A DNA stretch of 64,000 nt from Planctomycetota bacterium (GTDB lineage: Bacteria > Planctomycetota > Planctomycetia > JALXBF01): contig JALXBF010000116.1 of assembly GCA_026991575.1 (NCBI GenBank), positions 1 through 64,000 on the forward strand, written 5' to 3'. This document shows positions 8,939 to 17,508 of this stretch, piece after piece. Both the position numbers and the translations under genes were made by a program. A model generated the notes under the pieces. The model ran no database searches, was not told where the DNA came from, and saw only the letters and a program-made list of their open reading frames with translations. Every line of letters starts with the position of its first letter. The stretch's first letter is position 1.

Positions 8939-11662
8939 TTGGGAGAAAAGAAGTTCCGTATTCACCAAGTAGCCAAGAAGCTGAACAAGTCCAGCAAAGA
9001 GGTGATGGAAGCCTGTGGCCGGCTGGGCATCCAGGTTAAGAGCCACTTGAGCTCCGTCACCGAGGAGGAGTACGCGCGGATTCGGGATTCGTTTTCTCAG
9101 CCCGCAGACACCCCCGCTGCGTCTCCTGCTGCTGCTGCTGCTGCTGAGACAACGGCTCCCAAGGCTAAGACGTCCCCGCCACCCGGGGCGGTCTCGCCGG
9201 TCGGCCCCATGGGCATCACGCGTAGGCCGATTGCCGATCTGGACCAGCTTGCGCGCAAAGGCAAGCCCGAGAGCGAGCAGGCCAAGACACAGGAACGATC
9301 CCGCCGCCCAGTGCGGTCGCGAAGCCGGCCCGTTCCCCAGATTCATGTACCTCCCCCGCCAACCTCCCCTCAGGCAGGCCGCACCGGTCAGAAGCAGCAG
9401 ACGTCGGCCGAACCTCAGGAACGCGTCCAACAGCCCAAGAAGCGACTGACGCCAGAGCTGTTGCGGAAAATCCGCGAACGGCAGAAGCAACAGCTGAAGG
9501 CTGCCCAGGAAGGGCCGTCACGCGGTACCGCACCCGGCGAAACAGGCCAGCCTCCCGCCCCACCGGCAGCACGCGACGAGGCCAAGAAGAAGGGCATCCG
9601 CATCGTGGCGGTGCCAAAGGTTGAACTGGCAGCGGAGGAGGAGACCGGCGGGCGTCGCGGTGGCCGTCGCGGCGGGGCTGTGGCAGGTCGCCGGATGCGG
9701 CGCGAGCGGCGCGAACGGCGGAAAGAGAACTTAATCACGGCCCTGGAGTCGCTCGAAGAAACCGAAGAGGAAGAACAGCAGGCTCTCCGGGCCGTGCCAT
9801 TCCGCCAGCGCAAGGCCAAGGACCAGACGCCGGCGGTGCAACGGCCCAGCCGCGTCGAGATCGAACCGCCCATCACTGTACGCTCCTTCTCCGAGGCAAC
9901 CGGCATCAAGGTGAGCGACATCCTGAAGAAGCTATTGTTGATGGGGCGGAGCATGACGATTAATTCGCACCTCGACCCGGAGGACGCCCAGCTTCTTGGC
10001 ATTGAGTTTGGCATCGAGGTCGAGGTCAAGCTACCGAAGGAGCTTGAAGAAGAGGTGTTTGCCCGCATCAAGCCAGATCCCAACAAGATGGTGCCGCGGC
10101 CTCCGGTCGTCACGCTGCTGGGACACGTCGACCACGGCAAGACGTCGCTGCTGGACCGTATCCGCAAGACGAATATCGTCGCCAGCGAGGCGGGCGGGAT
10201 TACGCAGTGCATCCGCGCGTGGCAGGTTGAGTACGACGGCAAGAAGATCACGTTCCTGGACACGCCGGGCCATGAAGCATTCACCGCCATGCGCGCTCGC
10301 GGGGCACAGGTCACCGACATTGCCGTCATCGTTGTTGCCGCCGACGACGGTGTCATGCCCCAGACTGAAGAGGCAATCTCGCACGCTAAAGCAGCGGGCG
10401 TTCAGATCATCGTGGCCATCAACAAATGCGATTTGCCGCAGGCCAAGCCCGAGCGGGTGCTCCATCAGCTGGCCAACGTCGGAATCCTACCGGAAGAGTG
10501 GGACATGGAACACGGCGTGCCCTGCATCCGCTGCAGCGCGCTGACCGGCGAGGGCATCGACGACCTTCTGGAACACATCCTCCTACTGGCCGAAGCGATG
10601 GATCTGAAGGCCGACCCGACGGTGCCCGCCATCGGCACCTGCCTTGAAGCAGCCCGGCACGAAGGCCGTGGCGTGTTGGCCACCTTGCTCATCGAACAGG
10701 GAACACTCCATCGCGGTGACGTCGTCGTCTGTGGCCTGGCTCACGGCCGCATCCGCAGCATGTGGAACGATCAGGAGCGGATGATTAAAGAGGCCGGTCC
10801 GGGCACGCCTGTGCTGGTCTCCGGCCTGGATGAGGTGCCTGAGGCCGGTGAGCGGTTCGTTGTTGCCAGCCTGGACGAGGCACGTAAGATCGTCGAACGC
10901 CGCCGCGAGCGAGCGCGCGAAGGCCAGGTTGCCCGACGAACGGCCGTGACGCTGGAAAGCCTCCTCAGCGGCAACGACAAGAAGCAACTGCCGCTGGTCA
11001 TCCGCGCCGACGTCCGAGGCTCGCTCGAGGCAATCGAAAAAGAGCTGTCGAAGTTCCAGGACGACGAGGTCGAGGTGCGTATCCTGCACAAGGACGTCGG
11101 AGCCATCACCGAAAGCGACGTGCTGCTGGCCGAAGCATCCCACGGCATCATTGTCGGGTTCAACGTGGGAATCGAGCCGAAGGCACGCCAGTTGGCCGAG
11201 CAGCGACGTATCGAGGTGCGTCGGTATAACATCATCTACGAACTTTCCGACGATATCCGCGCCGCCTTGGAGGGCATGCTCACACCCGAGCGACACGTCC
11301 GGGACCTGGGCGAGGCCGAAGTGCTACAGGTGTTCAAGATCCGTGGCGTGGGACGGGTTGCTGGCTGCCGTGTACGTCGCGGCCGCGTCCTGCGAAGCTC
11401 ATACGTCCGCGTCCTGCGCGACGGGCGGGTCATTTACCCCGATCCCACCAGCGAACGCCACGTTCGCGTAGCTTCGCTGAAACGGTTCCAGGATGACGTG
11501 CAGGAGGTGCGCTCCGGCTACGAGTGCGGAATCCGCATCGAAGGTTTCGACGACATCAAGCCTGGCGACGTGTTGGAGTTCTACGAGATCCAGGAAATCC
11601 GCCGCAAGCTCGGTCAGAAGCGTCAAACCCCAGAGCCTGCCGTCGCATCGGCCAGCCGCTGA
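8939..11662 (+). CDS. infB: translation initiation factor IF-2
   Basis: IF-2 is the GTPase that brings initiator tRNA to the small subunit and promotes subunit joining. I prefer TTG 8939, preceded by AGGGAGG (8921-8927), because the IF2-N domain ([22 protein letters not shown]) starts right after it; ATG 8879 is an in-frame alternative adding 20 residues. The product is about 907 residues. After the N-domain comes a long Ala/Pro/Gln- and Arg-rich linker with a poly-Ala run and basic GGRRGG segments. A second IF2-N-like motif ([20 protein letters not shown]) precedes the G domain, with G1 GHVDHGKTS (about residue 395), G3 DTPGHEAF and G4 NKCD. The C-terminal fMet-tRNA-binding domains ([14 protein letters not shown]) are intact. 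A DUF503 gene follows. Confidence 0.95.
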   Translation: MGEKKFRIHQVAKKLNKSSKEVMEACGRLGIQVKSHLSSVTEEEYARIRDSFSQPADTPAASPAAAAAAETTAPKAKTSPPPGAVSPVGPMGITRRPIADLDQLARKGKPESEQAKTQERSRRPVRSRSRPVPQIHVPPPPTSPQAGRTGQKQQTSAEPQERVQQPKKRLTPELLRKIRERQKQQLKAAQEGPSRGTAPGETGQPPAPPAARDEAKKKGIRIVAVPKVELAAEEETGGRRGGRRGGAVAGRRMRRERRERRKENLITALESLEETEEEEQQALRAVPFRQRKAKDQTPAVQRPSRVEIEPPITVRSFSEATGIKVSDILKKLLLMGRSMTINSHLDPEDAQLLGIEFGIEVEVKLPKELEEEVFARIKPDPNKMVPRPPVVTLLGHVDHGKTSLLDRIRKTNIVASEAGGITQCIRAWQVEYDGKKITFLDTPGHEAFTAMRARGAQVTDIAVIVVAADDGVMPQTEEAISHAKAAGVQIIVAINKCDLPQAKPERVLHQLANVGILPEEWDMEHGVPCIRCSALTGEGIDDLLEHILLLAEAMDLKADPTVPAIGTCLEAARHEGRGVLATLLIEQGTLHRGDVVVCGLAHGRIRSMWNDQERMIKEAGPGTPVLVSGLDEVPEAGERFVVASLDEARKIVERRRERAREGQVARRTAVTLESLLSGNDKKQLPLVIRADVRGSLEAIEKELSKFQDDEVEVRILHKDVGAITESDVLLAEASHGIIVGFNVGIEPKARQLAEQRRIEVRRYNIIYELSDDIRAALEGMLTPERHVRDLGEAEVLQVFKIRGVGRVAGCRVRRGRVLRSSYVRVLRDGRVIYPDPTSERHVRVASLKRFQDDVQEVRSGYECGIRIEGFDDIKPGDVLEFYEIQEIRRKLGQKRQTPEPAVASASR
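9126..9146 (+). repeat. (CTG)7 trinucleotide run inside infB
   Basis: Seven CTG units in a row encode most of a poly-alanine stretch in the disordered linker of IF-2. It is a possible site of length variation between strains. Confidence 0.7.
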
Positions 11663-11681
11663 GCCCCAACACGACGCAACC

Positions 11682-11963
11682 ATGGTAGTCGGCACTCTTC
11701 GCGCGACGCTGCTCATCCGCGAGGCACGCACGCTCAAGGAAAAGCGCCGCGTGCTGAATTCGATCAAAGATCGGCTGCGGAACCAGTTCAACGTGTCCGT
11801 CTCTGAAGTCGACGGACAGCACAGCCACCGTACAGCTGTGCTCGGAATTGCCATCGTGGCAAACGAGGTCAGTGCCGTGCAGCAGATGCTGGCGCAAGTG
11901 GAGCGGCTCCTGCGACTGCACCCAATCGCCGAATTGACCAACACCGAACGAGAGATCCTGTAA
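11682..11963 (+). CDS. DUF503 family protein
   Basis: Small 93-residue protein of the DUF503 (YlxP-like) family: VGTLRATLLIREARTLKEKR, RLRNQFNVSVSEVD and the C-terminal segment LLRLHPIAELTNTEREIL. Family members are commonly encoded between infB and rbfA in other bacteria and are thought to act in translation or ribosome maturation, but the biochemical role is not established. ATG 11682 begins 19 bases after the infB stop, so it is very likely in the infB transcript. The expected next gene, rbfA, is not downstream here but inverted 1.2 kb away. Confidence 0.85.
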   Translation: MVVGTLRATLLIREARTLKEKRRVLNSIKDRLRNQFNVSVSEVDGQHSHRTAVLGIAIVANEVSAVQQMLAQVERLLRLHPIAELTNTEREIL

Positions 11964-12229
11964 CGACCCTCTCGCCCCGCCACGCGCACCGGTCCCTCCG
12001 TTTTACGACCGCTTCCTCGCACCAGGTGCACCGGCGACGTACTCAGCAGACCTTAGCGTGAGACCGGTCGCGTAATCGCTGACAGACCCCCAATTGGTAC
12101 TGGCGCAGGCAGGAGACCGGCTCCTCGTCGACAGGACCGGGGCTGCACGGAGCTGCTGTAAACTCAATATGCCACACCGCGCAGCAGCGGCCTCGTGCGT
12201 TCTCGACGCCACGCGCCGGACGGAACCGC

Positions 12230-13078
12230 CTAGCTCTTCTTGCGGCTACGCTTGCCAGTCGTGCGCGTGTTCTTCTTGCGACCGGACGACTTGGCCTGAC
12301 TGCTCGAGCGCCGTTTGGTGGCCCCGCGAGCCCGCTTACCACTTGATGAACTCCGCTGCTCCACCGCCGCCACAGCCACCAGTTCCTCACGCCGGCTTGC
12401 GGCATACTCGCAGGTCTGTTGCAGCCAGCAGTCATCACACCGCGGCTCCTCGGACAGGCAAACCGTTAAGCCGTGGAGACGGGACGCCTGCTCGAAGCCG
12501 TAACACTCCTCGACCGGCACCGCTTGCTGCAGCGCCTGCCGCATCGCCCGGTCATTGTCACCGTTCACCCCCGGCAGTCCAATACGTCGCCACACGCGCA
12601 AGATGGTGGCGTCAACGGGCAGAGCACGGCGGCGAAGCCGATCGCGCACGATCCGAGCGCGAACGTGCGGCGTGAACCACTCCTGCTCGCCGCACATCTT
12701 TTCGATGTACGCGATCCCCTTCTTGGCCCAATCCTCGATATCGAACCGGTAGACGCTCTCAAAGATGTGGTGCAGTGCCCGCTTAACCAGGCGAGCCTTC
12801 TCGGCTGCGGCCGGCAGGCCATCGAGGTACTCGGCGATCTCCTGAACGGGCGAGACGCGCAATTCGTTCCAGTCCACGAACTCCTTGCTCAACCGCTCCA
12901 GAACCTGGCGGGCCTGGAGCTCGTCGGCATCCTCGGCCAGGATGGCCAGCAGGATGGTCTCCAGTAAGGGCAGCGGTTCAGACGGCCGCTCGGGAACCTC
13001 GTGCTGCTTCCTCAGCACCGAGTAGATCTCATGGATTCGCCGGACGCGTTGTTCTGCCGCACTCCTACGCTTAGCCAT
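12230..13078 (-). CDS. endonuclease III-like (HhH-GPD, iron-sulfur) protein
   Basis: The 282-residue protein belongs to the endonuclease III/HhH-GPD superfamily of base-excision repair proteins. The C-terminal cluster C207-x6-C214-x2-C217-x5-C223 is the exact [4Fe-4S] ligand pattern of Nth/MutY. The catalytic-Asp motif is present as LPVDATILRVWRRIGL (Asp156). However, the hairpin motif that normally reads LPGVGRKTAN, with the catalytic lysine, is replaced by MCGEQEWFTPHVRARIV without an obvious lysine. It may therefore be a monofunctional glycosylase, a diverged DNA-binding paralog or inactive. The last ~45 residues form a Ser/Lys/Arg-rich basic tail, likely nucleic-acid binding. It is 48 bases downstream of rbfA and probably co-transcribed with it. 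Confidence 0.75.
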   Translation of the reverse strand: MAKRRSAAEQRVRRIHEIYSVLRKQHEVPERPSEPLPLLETILLAILAEDADELQARQVLERLSKEFVDWNELRVSPVQEIAEYLDGLPAAAEKARLVKRALHHIFESVYRFDIEDWAKKGIAYIEKMCGEQEWFTPHVRARIVRDRLRRRALPVDATILRVWRRIGLPGVNGDNDRAMRQALQQAVPVEECYGFEQASRLHGLTVCLSEEPRCDDCWLQQTCEYAASRREELVAVAAVEQRSSSSGKRARGATKRRSSSQAKSSGRKKNTRTTGKRSRKKS

Positions 13079-13126
13079 CTGGCTCGTCTCCTCAGCCGAA
13101 AGGTCGATTCACCGAGCCGATCTCGG

Positions 13127-13576
13127 TCACTCCGCTTCCTCGGCGCCGGCGCCCTGTTCCGTTTCCCCCAATTCCTGACGGGACGCTTCGGGCTGTGTGG
13201 TGGCAGCCTGTTCCGCCGACCGATCCGACGCCTCACGTTCTCGGGCCAGCTGCTCCAAGATCATGCTCACCTGGATGCTGTGCTTGACGCCGCGGTCGAC
13301 GACAAAGCGCAGCTGCGGAATGTGCTTGGTCCTGAGCCCGCGGGCTAGTTTGGCCTGGAGGTAACGGCGAGCAGAGTTCAGGCCGCTCAGCACTTCCTCC
13401 TCGTTGGCTTCGTCCATGATGGAAACGTACACCTTCGCGTGTCGCAGGTCCGCGCTGACTTCCACACGCGTGACGGTCACCCCCTTGATGCGAGGATCTC
13501 GCAGCTCCAGCAGAATGGCCGAAGCGACGATCTCGCGCACCAGCTCGGCGACACGTTCCGGTTTCCAACCTGGCAT
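13127..13576 (-). CDS. rbfA: ribosome-binding factor A
   Basis: RbfA is a small KH-fold protein that binds the 30S subunit and helps 16S rRNA 5'-end maturation. The 149-residue protein shows the family pattern: RVAELVREIVASAILLELRDPRI, VTVTRVEVSADLRHAKVYVS, and LRTKHIPQLRFVVDRGVKHSIQV. ATG 13576 has a near-perfect Shine-Dalgarno (AGGGAGGT) upstream. The last ~40 residues are a Glu/Gln/Ala-rich tail beyond the usual ~120-residue length. It is encoded opposite to nusA-infB-DUF503, which is the less usual arrangement, and is followed by the endonuclease III-like gene. Confidence 0.93.
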   Translation of the reverse strand: MPGWKPERVAELVREIVASAILLELRDPRIKGVTVTRVEVSADLRHAKVYVSIMDEANEEEVLSGLNSARRYLQAKLARGLRTKHIPQLRFVVDRGVKHSIQVSMILEQLAREREASDRSAEQAATTQPEASRQELGETEQGAGAEEAE

Positions 13577-13920
13577 TGATCGCTACCTCCCTTGCAGGCC
13601 GGCTACCGGGGTCGCCAGCCCATCACCTATGCTATGCCACAGCTGGAAGGACGTCGAATCGAACCACCAGGCTGGCAGCCGTAATTCAGTGGTCGGAAGT
13701 ATGAGCCCGGAACGACCGTTACCAGGCCGGCGCGGAACTGACAAATGGACGGATCGCCGACGGCGCAGCCAGTGCGGTCGCTGCTTGCACAGCCTGGCTA
13801 AACGGGTGAAAGGGGCATGCCCTCGCCGACACGGACGCTCAAGTCGCACCCGCGTGGCGGCGCTGATGTTTTCCTGGTCTTCGCCCGAAGCGCCGCCGCT
13901 CACGCGGCGTCGGGCGCTGC

Positions 13921-13957
13921 GGCCGGTCCCTGGCTCCCTAACCACCAGGGGCCGGCC
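13921..13957. repeat. strong inverted repeat (hairpin) in intergenic DNA
   Basis: GGCCGGTCCCTGG (13921-13933) pairs with CCAGGGGCCGGCC (13945-13957) around an 11-base loop: 12 Watson-Crick pairs and one G-T on one strand. No T tract follows on either side, so it is not a classical terminator. It could be a regulator-binding palindrome, an RNA structure or a dispersed-repeat copy. Confidence 0.6.
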
Positions 13958-14175
13958 CTCGCCATCGATTGCATGCTCCTAGGCTGCCTAACACGCGGAG
14001 AGCGCGTGCGAAGGAGCGCCCGGGCCCGTGTGCGGATCGCAAGACCCAACCGTATGCTATCCGCACATGCCTCGGAGACGAAAGCGATACGTCGCAGCTG
14101 ACCGGGAAGATCACCCCACCCCAGCACGCCGCGCACAGTAGAGAAGCAGAATCGGCCCCGGCGTCGGCAGGGCAA

Positions 14176-14204
14176 TGGACAGCCAGCGGCCCGTCGGTCA
14201 TAAT
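14176..14204 (+). promoter_or_regulatory. candidate promoter for the TPR protein gene
   Basis: TGGACA (14176-14181), a 17-base spacer and CATAAT (14199-14204) lie 54 bases before ATG 14258. Both boxes differ from consensus by one base, in a G+C-rich background. Confidence 0.4.
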
Positions 14205-14257
14205 TCAGCACGGAAGCCCTCAGAAACCATCAGTGGCGCAACTGCAGAGGTGAGCGA

Positions 14258-16561
14258 ATGTTGTTTTGGAGCACCCTGGTCGGAGCGGTGTTCGCGGCGA
14301 CGGCCGCAATGGCCCAGCAGAACACCGAGCAGCCGGTCGCTGACCGGGCGCAGCTCAAGAAGCTTTCCCGCTATTTTCTGAACGCCGGCATCGAGCCGCC
14401 TCGACCATTTCGGCCTGTCCGGCGTCGCACCGTTGCCGATGAGCGGCGGCTAGAGGCAATCGCCTGGTTCTGCACGGGCCGGCGCCTGGTCCATCAGCGT
14501 CGCTGGCGGGATGCCGTTGCCGCATACAAGAAGGCGTTGCAGTTCGATCCGAAAGGCGTGGCGATTTACCACGATCTGATCAGGCTGCTCCGTCTCCTTG
14601 GCCGGGAACAGGAGCTTCACGAGTACCTGGCCAGGGCAGTTGAGGTTGACCCGGAAAACCACGAGTTCCTGTACCAGCTGGCTTTGGAGACGTTGCGCAG
14701 CGGGGAGCTGGATACGGCCCGCGACCTGCTGGAGCGAGCATTGCAGAGCCCCCGACTGCCCGAGACGAGCTACGATCGACTGCGCATTGCTCTGACGCTT
14801 GCTGAAGTGTTCGACCGCCAGCAGCGTTACAAGGCAGCAGCCGAGCAGTATGCGTTTGTGCTCAACGCCCTCGCGCAACCGAGACGGTACCGGCTGTATC
14901 GTGACCCACGTGCTCGGGTGCTCTTCCGCGACCTGCCCGGGCTGTACGAACGCATCGGCAACGCGCTGCGACGGGCTCAGCGATACGAGCTTGCGTTGGA
15001 AGCCTACCGACGGGCCCGCGAGGCGGCTGGAGCCCAGGGAGCACGGTTCTATCTGAAAATTGCCGAGACGTACCTGGACGCAGATAAGCCGCGGCAAGCA
15101 CTCGAAGCGCTGGAACACTACATCAGGGAGCAGACCCCTCAGGGCGCCGAAGCCTACGAGCTGCTGGTGCGCGTCCTGGAACAGCTCGGTCGACAGGAGG
15201 AGATCATCCCGCGGTTACAGGAGGCGCTGGAGCGGGATCCGCACAATCGCGAGCTTCGCCTCCTGCTGGCCGCTCGGCTGGAGAAAGCAGGCCGGGCCGA
15301 CGAGGCCGAGGCGATCTACCAGCAACTGCTCGGCACGGCTCCTAGCCCCAAGGTCGTCGCGGCGCTGGCCGCCCTGCACTGGCGCCGCGGAGCGGTGGCG
15401 AAGTCGCTGGAGCTGCTCGGGCAGCTTGGCAACCAGCTCGTGCGGCGCCGTTCGTCTGACGCATTGGCCGCTCTGGCAGGCATCGCGCGTGAGCTGGCCG
15501 GCGACGAAGCGCGATACCGCGAGGCAATGCAGCAGGTCGACAACATGCTTGCCCAGCCTGATGGCGGCGGGATGACCGTGGGGCTGGCCTACGCCCTGGC
15601 CCGAGTGGCCAAGGTCGCCAAAGACTACGATCGCTGTGTGAAACTGTTGACTCACTGCCGCGACCGCAGTCCGGCCAATCCGGTGTTCGTGATCGAGCTG
15701 CACGAGACGTTGATGGCCGCCAAGCGGTACGCGGAAGCGGCTGAAAACCTCCGCTGGGCCCTGGAGAAGGGCCCCTGGGCTCTGAACCCAAGCCCGGTCA
15801 TCTACGCCGAACTAGCTCGGGCGCTGCTGCTGGCGGGCAAACTCGACGACGCCTACCGGGAGGCGCGGCGTGTGATTGAGTTGATGCCGCACCGTGCGAG
15901 CGGCTACGCACTGGCCGCTTTCGTGCTCATCCGTCGGGGCAAGTACGAGGAAGCGATCAAACTCCTGGAGGAAGCGCGCAAGGCCGTGCGGGGCAACCCG
16001 AGCGAAGAACGCCGCGTGTTGCTGCAACTGTCCAGCGTCTACTACGAGGCCAACAACCTGGCTAAGACTGAAGAGATTCTCCTGGAGGTTATCCGTCGTT
16101 GGCCCCAGGACCCCGGCGCGTACAACGACCTCGGCTACATCTGGGCGGACCACGACAAGAACCTCGACCAGGCCGAACGGTTCATCCGTCGGGCGCTGGA
16201 ACTCTACGAGCGGCAGCGCTCGCCCCAGGACCCTGAAAAGAACGCCGCTTATCTCGATTCGCTCGGCTGGGTCCTGTACAAGAAGGGCCGCTACGAGGAA
16301 GCGCGCAAGTACCTCGAAGAGGCAGCCCACGCCCCGGAAGGAGACGACGGCGTGATATGGGACCATCTTGGTGACGTCTACTGGAGCCTCGGGCAGCGCA
16401 AAGAGGCAATCCAGGCGTGGGAAAAGGCGGCCCGGCTTCTGGAGAAAGAGGACTCACCGACGGACCGGAAGCGCCTGGAGGAAGTCCGCAGCAAGCTGCA
16501 GAAGGCACGGCAGAACAAGCCGATACCGGAACTGAGGCCTGCAACCCAGGCGAAACCGTAA
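14258..16561 (+). CDS. exported tetratricopeptide repeat protein
   Basis: 767-residue TPR protein. The N-terminus (MLFWSTLVGAVFAATAAMAQ) is a signal peptide with a predicted cleavage after AMA, so the protein should act in the periplasm or outside. From about residue 60 to the end it is a long superhelix of TPR motifs, for example AVAAYKKALQFDPKGVAIYH, AIYQQLL and YLDSLGWVLYKKGRYEEARK. A final helical tail is rich in Lys, Gln and Pro. TPR arrays mediate protein-protein contacts; the partner cannot be told from sequence. The YebC gene follows by 44 bases on the same strand and may be co-transcribed. Confidence 0.88.
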   Translation: MLFWSTLVGAVFAATAAMAQQNTEQPVADRAQLKKLSRYFLNAGIEPPRPFRPVRRRTVADERRLEAIAWFCTGRRLVHQRRWRDAVAAYKKALQFDPKGVAIYHDLIRLLRLLGREQELHEYLARAVEVDPENHEFLYQLALETLRSGELDTARDLLERALQSPRLPETSYDRLRIALTLAEVFDRQQRYKAAAEQYAFVLNALAQPRRYRLYRDPRARVLFRDLPGLYERIGNALRRAQRYELALEAYRRAREAAGAQGARFYLKIAETYLDADKPRQALEALEHYIREQTPQGAEAYELLVRVLEQLGRQEEIIPRLQEALERDPHNRELRLLLAARLEKAGRADEAEAIYQQLLGTAPSPKVVAALAALHWRRGAVAKSLELLGQLGNQLVRRRSSDALAALAGIARELAGDEARYREAMQQVDNMLAQPDGGGMTVGLAYALARVAKVAKDYDRCVKLLTHCRDRSPANPVFVIELHETLMAAKRYAEAAENLRWALEKGPWALNPSPVIYAELARALLLAGKLDDAYREARRVIELMPHRASGYALAAFVLIRRGKYEEAIKLLEEARKAVRGNPSEERRVLLQLSSVYYEANNLAKTEEILLEVIRRWPQDPGAYNDLGYIWADHDKNLDQAERFIRRALELYERQRSPQDPEKNAAYLDSLGWVLYKKGRYEEARKYLEEAAHAPEGDDGVIWDHLGDVYWSLGQRKEAIQAWEKAARLLEKEDSPTDRKRLEEVRSKLQKARQNKPIPELRPATQAKP

Positions 16562-16605
16562 GTCGGGCGCACAGACGGTGAATCGGTCGTCCAGAGAGGT
16601 GCTGC

Positions 16606-17358
16606 ATGGCCGGACATTCCCACTGGCGACAAATCAAACACAAGAAGCAAGCAGCCGACGCCAAGCGGGGCAAGCTGTTCAGTAAGCTTTCCCGCGCGAT
16701 CATCATCGCTGCGCGCGAAGGCGGCGGCGACCCGTCGGCAAACCTTAAGCTCCGCTACGCAATCGATCGGGCAAAGGCAGCGAGCATGCCGGCCGAGACG
16801 ATCGAGCGCGCCATCAAGAAAGGCACAGGCGAGCTGGCTGCCGAACGACTCGAGGAGATCACCTACGAAGGCTACGGACCAGGCGGCGTCGGCATCTTGG
16901 TCGAAGTGCTTACGGACAATCGGAATCGCACCGGCAGTGAACTACGCAGGCTGTTTGAGCGCGCCGGCGGCAAGCTTGCTACCAGCGGCTCGGTTGCCTG
17001 GATGTTCGAAACCCGTGGCGTCTGCACGGTCGAAGGCGAAGTGGACCCGGACCACTTGCTGGAGGTCGCCCTCGAAGCTGGTGCCGATGACGTCAAGGCC
17101 ATTGATGACGCGTACGAAGTCTACTGCGACCCATCGCAATTCCAGGAGCTGAAAACTACGCTGGAGAAAGCCGGCTTCCAGCTCCGCTCGGCCGAAATTG
17201 CCAAGATTCCCACCGTGACTGTCAACATCGAGGACGCCGAGGTGGGGCGGAAGCTGCTGAAGCTGCTCGACGAACTGGACGAGCACGACGACGTCCAGAA
17301 CGTCTACGCCAACTACACCATGAGTGACGAGCTGCTACAGACGGCCGCGGCAGGGTAG
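16606..17358 (+). CDS. YebC/PmpR family protein (TACO1-like)
   Basis: Full-length 250-residue member of the YebC/PmpR/TACO1 family. Members are described as transcriptional regulators (PmpR) and more recently as translation factors relieving ribosome stalling. Signatures are MAGHSHWRQIKHKKQAADAK at the N-terminus, GGGDPSANLKLRYAIDRAKA, YEGYGPGGVGILVE, LTDNRNRTGSELRR and the C-terminal DDVQNVYANY. AGAGGTG lies just upstream of the ATG. It follows the TPR gene closely. A RuvC neighbour, common in other bacteria, is absent here. Confidence 0.93.
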   Translation: MAGHSHWRQIKHKKQAADAKRGKLFSKLSRAIIIAAREGGGDPSANLKLRYAIDRAKAASMPAETIERAIKKGTGELAAERLEEITYEGYGPGGVGILVEVLTDNRNRTGSELRRLFERAGGKLATSGSVAWMFETRGVCTVEGEVDPDHLLEVALEAGADDVKAIDDAYEVYCDPSQFQELKTTLEKAGFQLRSAEIAKIPTVTVNIEDAEVGRKLLKLLDELDEHDDVQNVYANYTMSDELLQTAAAG

Positions 17359-17508
17359 TCGGCGTGCCCTGCGGCGCGGGTGCAGCGGCCGCAGGACGCG
17401 GAGACAAGAGCACACGGCCAGCACACGTGATGCCGCAGAGCTGAGTCTCTGTGCGGCGGGCAGCTGCGCGCTGGCGGGTCTCCTACAGGACACCGTTGCG
17501 CAACTCGG

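Larger units (their letters stand above)
13577..14257. other. 681-bp intergenic region between divergent genes
   Basis: No frame in this stretch resembles a protein. It separates rbfA (minus) from the TPR gene (plus). It contains a 13-bp-stem inverted repeat (13921-13957) and a promoter candidate (14176-14204). The rest is unassigned. Confidence 0.5.

Noticed and set aside
17440..17475. Possible bidirectional hairpin between the yebC and cytochrome genes
   Set aside because: The CCGCAGAG/CTCTGTGCGG stem needs a bulge and has no T tract; too weak to call a terminator.
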